This document shows positions 17,231 to 25,802 of a stretch of 64,000 bases of DNA, piece after piece. The notes below the pieces were generated by a model, which was given only the letters and a program-made list of their open reading frames with translations, ran no database searches and was not told the origin of the DNA. Origin of the DNA: a virus; the IMG/VR virus record IMGVR_UViG_3300034375_013346, positions 1 through 64,000 of that record; one strand, written 5' to 3'. The number at the start of each line of letters is the position of its first letter. Position 1 is the first letter of the stretch. The translations under genes and the position numbers were made by a program.

Positions 17231-17626
17231 TTATTTCTCCACCTTATGTTTAAAATACTTGATCATTATGTGTGCAGACTTGTAGTTGGTGGCAAGAGGC
17301 ACCTCATGAACATCGCACAATCTCATCAGCATGGAAATGTCCACGTCGTGGGGGTGTTTATCCAGTGGATCCCGAAAAAATATCACCCCATCAACCTCGC
17401 CCCTTGTAACCATTGCACCAATTTCAGCGTCCCCTCCCATCGGACCAGATGCTACTTTACATACCTTATCTACCCCTGCATGTGTTATCATAGTTCCAGT
17501 AGTTCCGGTTGCTACTATTCCAACATCGCTTAGTTGGAAGAATGAAAGTCTCTTCATCACAAAAGAGACCATATCAGCTTTCTTCCCATCATGTGCTATC
17601 AAAGCTAACCTAATTTTCTCCTTCAT
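17231..17626 (-). CDS. mgsA: Methylglyoxal synthase
   Basis: About 131 residues from the ATG at 17626; a start nine codons earlier overlaps the upstream stop. MgsA converts dihydroxyacetone phosphate to methylglyoxal and phosphate. Family motifs are all present: ALIAHDGKK, VATGTTGT, ASGPMGGDAEIG with the catalytic aspartate, FFRDPLDKHPHDVDI with the catalytic His/Asp, and ATNYKSA. It would drain triose phosphate and release phosphate in the infected cell, making a toxic aldehyde. Confidence 0.93.
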   Translation of the reverse strand: MKEKIRLALIAHDGKKADMVSFVMKRLSFFQLSDVGIVATGTTGTMITHAGVDKVCKVASGPMGGDAEIGAMVTRGEVDGVIFFRDPLDKHPHDVDISMLMRLCDVHEVPLATNYKSAHIMIKYFKHKVEK

Positions 17627-17640
17627 ATTATTTCCATTAT

Positions 17641-18279
17641 TTAGTCCCACCATCTTTCAATGTTTTGTTCCATGATTTTGAAAAGCAGCTTTCTGGCTCT
17701 ATCGTGATTAATATGACCAATATTCATTGCAATCCTTTGTTTATCTTCTTGTTTAAAAGATATAGGTTGAAATGGGCCTTCACCTGCTAGAACCCTTTTA
17801 TAAATCAATGGATATTTAGAAAAGTAATCATCAAAGTTCTCTTCTAGTTCTTTAGATTCCCAGGTTGTGTATCCCTCTTTATCATCACATGGTTTAAACC
17901 AGTGTTTTGTCTTGTGATAGTCCATGTACTCTGAAGAATAGGTCTCATCATCTATCAATTCCATCAGCCGAACACAAGTCATCATGATCTCAGCATCTCT
18001 TTCTGCGCTTACATGAATTCCTCTGCCGCCGATATATTTTGACTGTGCTTTTAATTTATGTGAAAGAATAATAAAGATGAATGAATCATCCCAATTGCGA
18101 TCTTTCCAAATTACAGGGGACCAGTAGATCAGGTTCTTAATACCCACCTTAAAATTACGCCAAGTGTATCTGCCTTCACGGTCCCACCACATTCCTACCA
18201 CTCGGAGCTTCCTTACTATCCAAGGTCTATTATTTCTTTCCTCAGTCCATTGTTCGAATATGTCTTTTTCTGGCTCCAT
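17641..18279 (-). CDS. Unknown protein, Trp-rich
   Basis: 212 residues from the ATG at 18279, which clears the upstream stop by 7 bp; a longer start at 18306 overlaps it. Rich in Trp and charged residues (GMWWDREGRYTWRNF), no membrane segment. With the next gene upstream it forms a pair of similar composition (18287). Looks like a phage-specific family; function unknown. Confidence 0.7.
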   Translation of the reverse strand: MEPEKDIFEQWTEERNNRPWIVRKLRVVGMWWDREGRYTWRNFKVGIKNLIYWSPVIWKDRNWDDSFIFIILSHKLKAQSKYIGGRGIHVSAERDAEIMMTCVRLMELIDDETYSSEYMDYHKTKHWFKPCDDKEGYTTWESKELEENFDDYFSKYPLIYKRVLAGEGPFQPISFKQEDKQRIAMNIGHINHDRARKLLFKIMEQNIERWWD

Positions 18280-18286
18280 ATTAAAT

Positions 18287-18907
18287 TTATTGCTCCAAGC
18301 CAGCATTTTCTAATTCTTCCAATTGAGCTCTAAGCCTATCACTGTTACCCCAAATGATACTTGCATCCGGATCTATTTTTAGTATTTTTTCGACCAATTC
18401 ACTTTCCTCACCCCTCCGATAAAATCCCATCTCGATATCATCCGCTAAATCCTGAAGGTATTTAGGAGCATGGATACTAATTCGTAAATCATAATCTTCC
18501 CATTTAGTTTTCCAATCAACAAAAGCGATACCCTTAGTAAGCTTTCGTTCTAAGTTGTGTAATTTCCAATTACGAACCCTAACAATGCTTCTATCACTCC
18601 CAAAGACGTGCAGAAAACGTAAGAACCATCTTGGGCACCATTTTGGTTTTGCTTCATAATCTAAAGCAAGAACTAGTGGATACAAAGCTTTAAAATAATC
18701 GCTATCTTCATTCCATATTTGCGTTCCCAAGTAACCGAATTTTTCAAATCCTCTAGGAAAGAAGATATAGCGAAAATCACTCCACTCAATATTACGGGTA
18801 TGAATCATTCCCTTCTTACGTCCTTTCCAAAATAAGAATGAGTATTTCAGACTAGCCAGTCGTTCTTTAATTGTTGGCGGTGTATAGAATCTATTACTAC
18901 GTTTCAT
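18287..18907 (-). CDS. Unknown protein, Trp/Arg-rich
   Basis: 206 residues, basic and aromatic (ERLASLKYSFLFWKGRKKGM; FLRFLHVFGSD). No family recognised. Composition and spacing match the downstream gene, suggesting a functional pair. Confidence 0.7.
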   Translation of the reverse strand: MKRSNRFYTPPTIKERLASLKYSFLFWKGRKKGMIHTRNIEWSDFRYIFFPRGFEKFGYLGTQIWNEDSDYFKALYPLVLALDYEAKPKWCPRWFLRFLHVFGSDRSIVRVRNWKLHNLERKLTKGIAFVDWKTKWEDYDLRISIHAPKYLQDLADDIEMGFYRRGEESELVEKILKIDPDASIIWGNSDRLRAQLEELENAGLEQ

Positions 18908-18909
18908 AT

Positions 18910-19407
18910 TTAACTAAATTCGGTAGAACTACTGACTCTAAGCCCGTCAACTTCACGATCATAATAATCCTCCGGGTTACTCATCCAGTGGTGATGCGAA
19001 GTTGTATCAAAATATGTCCTATCTGCAACTAAGCCGTCTGGCTGTCCCCAAGCAAATGCCATATCTAAGAATTTCCGAGCATCAATCTCTTCCCCATACT
19101 CGTTGACTACTCGACCGCTGCTGACAAAATCGATTAATTCCTGCTTGGTAGAATAGTATTTATTGCCATTGAAGTTCCAACAGAATTTCCAGCCACTACT
19201 GCGCTTTCCAAGATGGATGCTTGTCACCCTGATAAATTCGTCCCACGGGTTAAGCGAGCTCCACTCGTCATCCGGGTTATCAATATACCTAAAGGCACGT
19301 TCAACATTACCTACACTCATTGGCATGGAGTCTATCCGTTCTTTAAGTCTTTCTTTTTTCCGTTCTAATTCTTCTTCAGTCGGAATTCTATAATAATTTG
19401 TTCCCAT
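18910..19407 (-). CDS. Unknown protein, MGTNYYRIP family-like
   Basis: 165 residues from the ATG at 19407 (MGTNYYRIPTEEEL). A longer frame from 19452 would overlap the small membrane protein at 19418 and was not chosen. Beta-rich with SGWKFCWNFNGNKYYS; resembles small phage proteins I recall starting MGTNYY, without known function. Confidence 0.7.
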   Translation of the reverse strand: MGTNYYRIPTEEELERKKERLKERIDSMPMSVGNVERAFRYIDNPDDEWSSLNPWDEFIRVTSIHLGKRSSGWKFCWNFNGNKYYSTKQELIDFVSSGRVVNEYGEEIDARKFLDMAFAWGQPDGLVADRTYFDTTSHHHWMSNPEDYYDREVDGLRVSSSTEFS

Positions 19408-19417
19408 AGTTTCTAGG

Positions 19418-19597
19418 TTAATCCATATCTCCTGCTGATCTACTGCCAACATTATTAGGTCTTCCGAAGATATCCCTCCTTTTCCCAGCTCTTTCTTTTT
19501 CGTAGCCCCATTTAAAGACGGAGTAAATCAAAAATCCCCCAACCAGGGACATAACTAACATAAGGATTGACATTTCCAAGTAATATGAAATATTCAT
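19418..19597 (-). CDS. Small single-span membrane protein
   Basis: 59 residues, ATG at 19597, stop TAA at 19418. One hydrophobic segment at about 9-28 (SILMLVMSLVGGFLIYSVF) then a basic tail. Sits with 10 bp gaps on both sides. Function unknown. Confidence 0.65.
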   Translation of the reverse strand: MNISYYLEMSILMLVMSLVGGFLIYSVFKWGYEKERAGKRRDIFGRPNNVGSRSAGDMD

Positions 19598-19607
19598 TTT
19601 TTCAATT

Positions 19608-19955
19608 TTACAAAATTCTTGATTTCTTATAATTAAACAGGAGACAATTTATATTTTCCTTGCCGACTGGATTTGCACTCTGTACTCTCCAATCCGGGAT
19701 ATTTAAATCCTGGTCCATACAATAGTTGACTAACCACTTTGCACACTCATGACCGCTGGGGGAGTCTTCTCCCAAGTCGTGATCAAAGCAGATAAGGTCT
19801 GGCATTCCCCTCAAGGCAAAGTATTCCGTGAATTCCTCAAAATTCTTTGCCCATGAGATATCATCAATTCCTATCTCGTAATCTGGAGCAAACCTGATAA
19901 TCCAGTCTGATTGGAATGGGTTCCTTATGTCATCTAACCAAAGTAGTCTCTTCAT
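19608..19955 (-). CDS. Cyclic-phosphate-processing receiver domain (cREC) protein
   Basis: 115 residues. Matches the stand-alone cREC pattern: LLWLDDIRNP, then ICFDHDLGEDSPSGHECAKWLV and VQSANPVGKENI. The family is related to response-regulator receivers and is thought from genome context to process cyclic-phosphate or nucleotide ends; the exact reaction is not settled. Confidence 0.8.
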   Translation of the reverse strand: MKRLLWLDDIRNPFQSDWIIRFAPDYEIGIDDISWAKNFEEFTEYFALRGMPDLICFDHDLGEDSPSGHECAKWLVNYCMDQDLNIPDWRVQSANPVGKENINCLLFNYKKSRIL

Positions 19956-19963
19956 ATAGTCTG

Positions 19964-20242
19964 TTATCCAGTTATTCTAACGCTGGAGTTTGTTTCTAAT
20001 ACAACTCTAGCACCGCAACTCAGAATGGGATCCTTATCTCCGCTCCCACAATAAGAGAGTTTTGATGGTCCCATGATCTCTATGGAATTGCAGTAGTAGT
20101 TTTTCCTTCCGACTTTTATAGTCACAACGGGCAATTCAGTTCCGTCTTTCTTGTTGGATCTTATATTGTGCTGATTTATATGGATCTTCTTTATTGCTTT
20201 TGACTGCTCCAATATTTCACCCGCCTTAAGTACTTCAACCAT
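19964..20242 (-). CDS. Small unknown protein
   Basis: 92 residues, beta-rich, with two cysteines near the end. No family recognised. Start overlaps the HNH gene stop by 8 bp. Confidence 0.55.
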   Translation of the reverse strand: MVEVLKAGEILEQSKAIKKIHINQHNIRSNKKDGTELPVVTIKVGRKNYYCNSIEIMGPSKLSYCGSGDKDPILSCGARVVLETNSSVRITG

Positions 20243-20591
20243 TTTTAGCTCTATTTCTTTTTAGCAATTCCCCTCTAGATATCGCCTCAAGATTTTCGGG
20301 GGAATCGTTATACTTATCACCATCTATATGGTAAATGATATACCCATCGGGAACAGGACCGTGGGTTTCCTCATAGACAAATTTGGGTCTCCTTTTCCTC
20401 TTACCCACGCCATCCCAATAATGTATGCAGTCGTTCTTAGGCTTTTGTACTCCACCCTTCCAACTAACGTGATTTTTCCCTTGGTGAGATTCACCACTTC
20501 TAAAGGTAGTCTCTGGACTTGGGAAAAATCCCTTCATACCCTTATTCCAAGGTATCTGTCCTTTCACGAATTGTCCTTTCTTATTTCTCAT
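20235..20591 (-). CDS. HNH homing-type endonuclease
   Basis: 118 residues. The N-terminus carries a DNA-binding NUMOD-like repeat (GQFVKGQIPWNKGMKGF). The C-terminal HNH_3 core is GYIIYHIDGDKYNDSPENLEAI, where the usual HH is YH, so activity is uncertain. It lies beside tRNA-Arg, a common home for free-standing homing nucleases. Confidence 0.8.
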   Translation of the reverse strand: MRNKKGQFVKGQIPWNKGMKGFFPSPETTFRSGESHQGKNHVSWKGGVQKPKNDCIHYWDGVGKRKRRPKFVYEETHGPVPDGYIIYHIDGDKYNDSPENLEAISRGELLKRNRAKNG

Positions 20592-20598
20592 ATTTTAT

Positions 20599-20673
20599 TG
20601 GTAGCCCCGCCAGGAATCGAACCTGGATCTAAAATTTAGGAAATTCTTATTCTATCCGTTGAACTACGGGGCC
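20599..20673 (-). tRNA. tRNA-Arg (CCT)
   Basis: Seven-base-pair acceptor GGCCCCG/CGGGGCT with encoded CCA, D-stem GTTC/GAAT, anticodon loop TTCCTAA (anticodon CCT, reads AGG) and T-arm CAGG-TTCGATT-CCTG. A rare-codon tRNA. Confidence 0.92.
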
Positions 20674-20677
20674 AGAT

Positions 20678-20932
20678 TTATTTCTTCTTTCTCATTTCCT
20701 CCGTTATTTCTTCTATCTCCTCCTCTGTCATATCCTTTATCATGCTATTAAGAACCATATCTAGAGCATGGTCCTCGTCCCACTCCTCAATGCCGTCGTT
20801 TATGACTCTTTCCCAGTCATCATAAAGTCCTGATTCTTGATCCCGCTTCATCATATCAACAAGAATCCTTTGTCTACGGTTGGGCATTAGCCAATTCAAA
20901 AACTTATTCAAACATCTCCTCATTCCTTTCAT
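20678..20932 (-). CDS. Small unknown protein
   Basis: 84 residues; basic N-terminus then acidic, glutamate-rich helical C-terminus (DMTEEEIEEITEEMRKKK). Its ATG overlaps the stop of the upstream small gene (ATGA). Function unknown. Confidence 0.55.
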   Translation of the reverse strand: MKGMRRCLNKFLNWLMPNRRQRILVDMMKRDQESGLYDDWERVINDGIEEWDEDHALDMVLNSMIKDMTEEEIEEITEEMRKKK

Positions 20933-21057
20933 TTCTCTTTGGTGTTAAAGGTTTCTATGTAATGATTTAAAGCCTCTTCAAAAGTTCTGCTCTTATCATA
21001 TACTTGGTCATCACGACCTTGCTGATAAAACCATTTCGCTATTTTTATATAGTTCAT
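20929..21057 (-). CDS. Very small unknown protein
   Basis: 42 residues starting MNYIKIAKWFYQQG. Stop TGA overlaps the next ATG by four bases, a classic coupling sign, which is the main support. Function unknown. Confidence 0.5.
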   Translation of the reverse strand: MNYIKIAKWFYQQGRDDQVYDKSRTFEEALNHYIETFNTKEK

Positions 21058-21152
21058 CTCTCTTTGGTATTATATCTAAACACGAGTAATCTATTCTTTA
21101 ATGTATTACAATACTAAAGAATAAAGGCGTTATAAAAAAATAAAAACGGTAT

Positions 21153-21317
21153 TTAAATAAATAGGATTACATCGCCATACTCTGGCCATTCATCCTCTGT
21201 GTCATCCTGTAGAATAGGACTTATCCTTTCCTCCAGACTTTTGATGTTATCCGAAGAAGTATTTTCTGCATTCTTATTTGCTTTTTCTTCGGGATCTGGG
21301 GTAAGGTATTGGGTCAT
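21153..21317 (-). CDS. Very small acidic protein
   Basis: 54 residues starting MTQYLTPDPEEKANK, acidic and likely disordered. Fills most of the gap 21058-21394. Function unknown. Confidence 0.45.
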   Translation of the reverse strand: MTQYLTPDPEEKANKNAENTSSDNIKSLEERISPILQDDTEDEWPEYGDVILFI

Positions 21318-21394
21318 TTGATGATGGATATTTTAATATATCTATCTCAAAAAAAGTACCGTTTTGGCCTAATATGAAGACATTTTCGAAAAAA

Positions 21395-22033
21395 TTATTT
21401 TATCCAGTTGCTGTAGTCCATAGTCTGGTTTTGTATATCACTATACCCAGCTCTTTGAACCGCTACTGCAGGATAAAAGCAATAGAAGTTGTGTGATTTT
21501 TGTAAATCCGTATATGCAACATCCAGTGGGGAATCAACCTTCCTTATCTTATCTAAAACACCCGGTATAAAAGATCCACTGAACCCCACGCAGTGGGTCG
21601 AGAAGGTATGGCTGATCTTTAGCAGTCTTTCGTTATGATTTTTTGGCATTGGAATACCTTTATGGGTATTATGATTCCCGCCAAAATATAAAGAATCCCA
21701 ATTTTCCGGTATGTAATCTAGATTTGACATATCGGATATCCCCGGAGTAAATTCAACATCATCCTCCATTATTAGTACCCTGTCAACCTTGTCCCTAATG
21801 CACTCTTCCATTATTTGTATGTTGGTCATCACAAGACCCGCAGCTGCTCTGGGAAATTTTTTATTTATCCCCCCAGCATTGGTGAGGACATCTCCGTCTA
21901 CTGCACTATATCTTTTTACGCCGGATAGCCCGAATTTTTCAGATTCCTCCAGAAATGATTCCCACCTGTCCGGCCTCCTGTCCAAGTTGATACAGTATAT
22001 TCTATCGAATATTAGATTCAGTATATTTTTCAT
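21395..22033 (-). CDS. Glycosyltransferase family 25-like protein
   Basis: 212 residues. GT25 motifs: IYCINLDRRPDRW near the start, YSAVDGD, and VLIMEDDVEF, followed by WDSLYFGGNH. Shorter than many GT25 enzymes but the donor-site motifs are complete. Paralogue of 2623-3411. It is the last minus-strand gene before the plus-strand island. Confidence 0.8.
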   Translation of the reverse strand: MKNILNLIFDRIYCINLDRRPDRWESFLEESEKFGLSGVKRYSAVDGDVLTNAGGINKKFPRAAAGLVMTNIQIMEECIRDKVDRVLIMEDDVEFTPGISDMSNLDYIPENWDSLYFGGNHNTHKGIPMPKNHNERLLKISHTFSTHCVGFSGSFIPGVLDKIRKVDSPLDVAYTDLQKSHNFYCFYPAVAVQRAGYSDIQNQTMDYSNWIK

Positions 22034-22258
22034 ATCCTCTTAATTCTCTTAGAGATGTTAGAACACTATGTTTCAGTAAAATTATTAACCCAAAAAATGC
22101 CCGCGGAAGAAGGGATTCCTGAATATATACAATGTCTCCAGACTGAAAAGTCAGTCCACAAATCAAAAAAATTACCAATTACAAAACGAAGTCCATGATT
22201 TACATGATGGACTAGAAATCAGTGATCATAAAAGATCGAAAAAATTATATCAACCAAA
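22034..22258. promoter_or_regulatory. Divergent intergenic region
   Basis: 225 bp between diverging genes; both promoters must be here. It holds an imperfect 9-bp inverted repeat (GTCCATGAT/ATGATGGAC, 22191-22212) and a small GACT-GAAA-AGTC hairpin (22141-22152), candidate operator sites. No TATAAATA box was found, so the plus-strand genes may use another promoter class. Confidence 0.4.
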
Positions 22259-22705
22259 ATGACAAGTTTATATCGTAGTACATCCATTATTTTTTTGCTA
22301 TCAATTCTACACATAATCTCATATTCACAGACTTGCCAACAGCACATACTTTCAACAGTTCCAGCCACTGAATGGACCACTTGGCAATACGTTAGTTGTG
22401 AAACATCCGATACAGTCACCCAAAGTCTACCCTGCTGTGGATGGACATTACCTGTATGCGCCGTAATTGGAACTGTCGAGCTCATTGATGGGGACGGATT
22501 TAGTGCTCCACTAATTAATGAGGTTGGTGGTCCATGGGAATCCTGTAGTCAATATAACGAAAATGAAACTGACACCTGTCAGTGGGATCTGGATCAGGAT
22601 GGAAGGATAGCTGTTTCAGATCTGCTTATAATGCTAGCCAACGATAGCTATGGTGAGGGTGATTTGGAGGGTCTCCTAAATAACTTCTCAAATCAATGCG
22701 AATAA
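22259..22705 (+). CDS. Exported protein with dockerin-like EF-hand segment
   Basis: 148 residues. Signal peptide at 1-24 (SIIFLLSILHIISYSQ) with a cut before TCQQH. Residues about 25-80 are Cys-rich beta; about 105-135 hold a calcium-loop, dockerin-like repeat (WDLDQDGRIAVSDLLIML). Its stop overlaps the ATG of the T9SS-sorted gene by 10 bp, so the two are made together and may interact. Exported to the periplasm or beyond; no T9SS sorting domain of its own is seen. Confidence 0.8.
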   Translation: MTSLYRSTSIIFLLSILHIISYSQTCQQHILSTVPATEWTTWQYVSCETSDTVTQSLPCCGWTLPVCAVIGTVELIDGDGFSAPLINEVGGPWESCSQYNENETDTCQWDLDQDGRIAVSDLLIMLANDSYGEGDLEGLLNNFSNQCE

Positions 22706-25700
22706 TCAGTCTTTTATCACTGCTGTTATTATTTCCTATTCACAGTTCTTTCTCGCAATGTGATGTTTTTATCGAACCAGGATCAGTTAATGTTATAGAC
22801 AATGGCTCTGGTGTAATGTTTGAGTTTGATGTTACAAACTCATCCTCTGGTGATTGGTACGGGGACGTCTTAAAAATGTACTGGTCTCTCAATTCGGGTG
22901 CCCCTATATGGAATATCGATTATAGTACTAACACAAATCAACCGCCAATAGCCCCAGGAGAAACTCGTACTTTAGAAACCCCCTGGTTCGATATTCCTAA
23001 TCTCCCTTCTTGGTTTCCTGAAGACCCAGGACCAGGAGGTACTTTGGATGACAACTGGATAGAAGCTTACGAATGGCCCTATTGGTCAGTAACCCCAGAT
23101 GGGTTTGATGGTACTTGGTCACAAGTTAACCTCAGACTAGGAAGTTGCGGATTAGCTGATGGTGCTTGGGTATACAACTCAGACGGTACACAATACTATG
23201 GTCCATTTAATTCTGATTGTCCTGATCTAAATGGAGACGCCTTTTGTGATTGTGATTTAGATTTTATAGGATTCGACCCAGTCACTCTGGATGTAAGTGT
23301 CGAGGTTATAAGCGACTGGAACTGTGGCACTACATTGAACGCTGGGATGAGTTCCGAAATGAGCTCCATTAATCACATACACTTCGGAATCCATGTCCCA
23401 GGATGGGATTATCCATGGGGATGCACAACCGGGATTAATCACCCGGGATGGTCATTTGCAGGATGGAGTAGCTTAGGAATAGAATCCTCTGAATTACATG
23501 CTGGTGACATCTTTAATGCTAACCTTCTAGATATTGGCGGAAGTGGTGATTGCTTTCAAGAGATTCTATCCAGTGATACCTTGACCGCTTGTCCTGAAAT
23601 TGTTATATGGCAAATAAATTATTCTAAAACCTTAAACGTATCGGATGGCGGATGGGCGGTAAACCCAAGCATCGGAAATAGTACACAGGAATATCCCGAC
23701 ATTTCCATAGGTCTAAACTCCCTATCTGCTTGCGATACACCTCCCCCATTGTATCCAGGTTGCATGGATCCTGAAGCAACTAACTACGATCCTACTGCAG
23801 GTTATGACGATAATACATGCGCATACGGTCCTGTTCTAGGATGTACAGATCCTGTGGCTTGCAATTACAATAGCTCAGCCAATTCAAACGATGGAAGTTG
23901 CGATTATTCTTGCATTGGATGTACGGATGAAAGCGCAAGTAATTATAATCCTGAAGCAGTATATGATAATAATTCTTGCGAATATCTCTTCCCAGACGCA
24001 GATCCCTCGGTAAACTTTAACCAAGTAATATGCAACGGGGAAGATCCGGAAAACTCATATAATATCTTTGTTTATAACTACGGTGAAGATACACTCTTCT
24101 ATTATTGCATAGAAATCCCAGAATTGGAATTTGATGAATGTTATAACGGATATGAAATGGGAAATCTATGGATTGAACCAGGGGCAGGACAATTCATGGG
24201 AACTTTTAATGTCCCAAGCAACCTATCCCAATTCACCGTTATAGTTTATGATGCAGATGGAGAACCAGTTGGCGACGGTGGGAATAACGTACAGGTGATT
24301 AATATAAGTCCAATATTAGTCAATCCTTGTCTACCCCTGATTGATCTAGGAATAGACACACTAACTTCACAACTTGGGGGTTGTAACGGCCAGCCTATTT
24401 ATTGGATACCCCAAGTCAACGTAATTAACTACGGGGAAGAAGACATAACCGAGTTCTGCACAACCTTCGATATCCTGAATGACGGAATCCCAATGGATAC
24501 TATTTGTCTCGATGGATTATCTTTATCCCCAGGAGATACGCTGGTCGTCGAATTCCCACAAAACAATTATGGAGCTGATCTTCCTGTAACAGTAACCACA
24601 AATATCATACATATAAATGGTGAAAATCCACCAAGTACAGCCGGCTATGATCAAGTTTACGATAACAACTATAGTGTAAATAACTTCCAGATGTGGTGTT
24701 ACGATTGTACAGATCCAGAGGCAAACAACTATAACGAATATGCTACTGATGATGACGGATCTTGCACTTACGATTTATTAGAACTGATCTATGTTGACCT
24801 CTACCCTATTAATGGATGTGACCTCACGGAAGGCGGATATTACATACCGGAAATTCTATTTGAAAATACAGGAAACGTAGAAATAACCGAGTTTTGCTCT
24901 ACCTACGACATTTACGGATCAACATACGAGGAGGAATTTTGTTGGACAGGAACCTTAAATCCGGGGGATCTTATTTACATACAGTTCCCTCCTGTTTTTG
25001 AGGATGGATTAGGTGCTGCCTATATACAAGTAAATGGAATAAATGGACAGATAAGCTTCACTGAGACAATCACTGGGGTTAACTATGCATCATATTCGGA
25101 TGACGAGTGCATATATGGATGTACGATAGTTGAGGCATGCAATTACGATCCTTTAGCCACAGTAAATGACGGTAGTTGTGATTTTGAAACCTGTGTAGGA
25201 TGTACCGACCCTCTAGCTACTAACTACAACCCAGATGCTTGGTTTGACGACGGATCTTGTGAATATGACATACTTGGTTGCACGGATCCGGCTGCATTAA
25301 ATTATGATCCTCTGGCTACTTTGGACGACGGAAGCTGCCAATACGTAATTTATCTAGGAGGATGCACAGACCCAGAAGCTATTAACTACAATGTTGCTGC
25401 AACATATGACGACGGAAGCTGCATATATGATCCATGTAGCGGAATACTAGGAGCAGTTTATTATGCACCCAATACATTCACTCCTAATAACGATGGTGTG
25501 AATGATGGATGGACCATAGTTACTGATCCTCAATGCTGGTTAAAGTGGCACGTACAGATCTACAACCGTTGGGGACAACTTATTTGGGAATCTTTCACTC
25601 CAGGAGAGGTTTGGCCAGGGTCTCAATTCGACGGAGGATATTACGTAGCTGATGGAGTTTATTTCTATCAGGTTATTGGCATCGGATACAACCCAGCTAA

Positions 25701-25740
25701 CACATTCAGAACCTCCGGGAATATAACAGTATTTAGATAA
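22696..25740 (+). CDS. Secreted Cys-rich repeat protein with T9SS type B sorting domain
   Basis: 1014 residues. Signal peptide at 1-21 (SLLLLFPIHSSFSQ). Beta-rich, aromatic regions alternate with about eight repeats of the type G-C-T-D-P-x-A-x-N-Y-N-P-x-A-x2-D-D-G-S-C (about 355-435, one near 671, and 808-915). Residues 925-1014 match the gliding-motility/type IX secretion C-terminal domain: NTFTPNNDGVNDGW, VQIYNRWGQLIWES, and DGVYFYQV. Bacteroidota use this domain to send proteins through the outer membrane by the T9SS. Such repeats are common in marine Bacteroidota surface proteins, so host origin is likely. Plausible roles: altering the infected cell's surface, blocking other phages, or adhesion. 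Confidence 0.9.
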   Translation: MRIISLLSLLLLFPIHSSFSQCDVFIEPGSVNVIDNGSGVMFEFDVTNSSSGDWYGDVLKMYWSLNSGAPIWNIDYSTNTNQPPIAPGETRTLETPWFDIPNLPSWFPEDPGPGGTLDDNWIEAYEWPYWSVTPDGFDGTWSQVNLRLGSCGLADGAWVYNSDGTQYYGPFNSDCPDLNGDAFCDCDLDFIGFDPVTLDVSVEVISDWNCGTTLNAGMSSEMSSINHIHFGIHVPGWDYPWGCTTGINHPGWSFAGWSSLGIESSELHAGDIFNANLLDIGGSGDCFQEILSSDTLTACPEIVIWQINYSKTLNVSDGGWAVNPSIGNSTQEYPDISIGLNSLSACDTPPPLYPGCMDPEATNYDPTAGYDDNTCAYGPVLGCTDPVACNYNSSANSNDGSCDYSCIGCTDESASNYNPEAVYDNNSCEYLFPDADPSVNFNQVICNGEDPENSYNIFVYNYGEDTLFYYCIEIPELEFDECYNGYEMGNLWIEPGAGQFMGTFNVPSNLSQFTVIVYDADGEPVGDGGNNVQVINISPILVNPCLPLIDLGIDTLTSQLGGCNGQPIYWIPQVNVINYGEEDITEFCTTFDILNDGIPMDTICLDGLSLSPGDTLVVEFPQNNYGADLPVTVTTNIIHINGENPPSTAGYDQVYDNNYSVNNFQMWCYDCTDPEANNYNEYATDDDGSCTYDLLELIYVDLYPINGCDLTEGGYYIPEILFENTGNVEITEFCSTYDIYGSTYEEEFCWTGTLNPGDLIYIQFPPVFEDGLGAAYIQVNGINGQISFTETITGVNYASYSDDECIYGCTIVEACNYDPLATVNDGSCDFETCVGCTDPLATNYNPDAWFDDGSCEYDILGCTDPAALNYDPLATLDDGSCQYVIYLGGCTDPEAINYNVAATYDDGSCIYDPCSGILGAVYYAPNTFTPNNDGVNDGWTIVTDPQCWLKWHVQIYNRWGQLIWESFTPGEVWPGSQFDGGYYVADGVYFYQVIGIGYNPANTFRTSGNITVFR
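23758..25440 (+). repeat. Cys-rich GCTDPxAxNYxPxAxxDDGSC protein repeats
   Basis: About eight copies of a roughly 22-residue coding repeat in two clusters plus one single copy, with Cys at both ends and an acidic DDGSC end that could bind calcium. Copies differ in DNA sequence, so they are old or selected, not recent duplicates. Confidence 0.8.
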
Positions 25741-25745
25741 TCCAC

Positions 25746-25777
25746 AAAGAACCCCGGATAAAAATCCAGGGTTCTTT
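25746..25777. terminator. Bidirectional terminator between converging genes
   Basis: AAAGAACCC/GGGTTCTTT and GGAT/ATCC arms form a 13-bp stem with one mismatch and an AAAA loop, six bases after the T9SS protein stop and before the end of the opposing gene. U-tracts are short but present on both sides. Confidence 0.75.
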
Positions 25778-25802
25778 GGTATAGACGAGGAACAGAGATT
25801 TC

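Noticed and set aside
22219-22485. Minus-strand frame opposite the exported protein
   Set aside because: Opposite a signal-peptide gene with overlap coupling to the next; no support of its own.
23758-25440. CRISPR-like repeat spacing
   Set aside because: The repeats are coding, differ at DNA level and give a clear Cys-rich peptide repeat.
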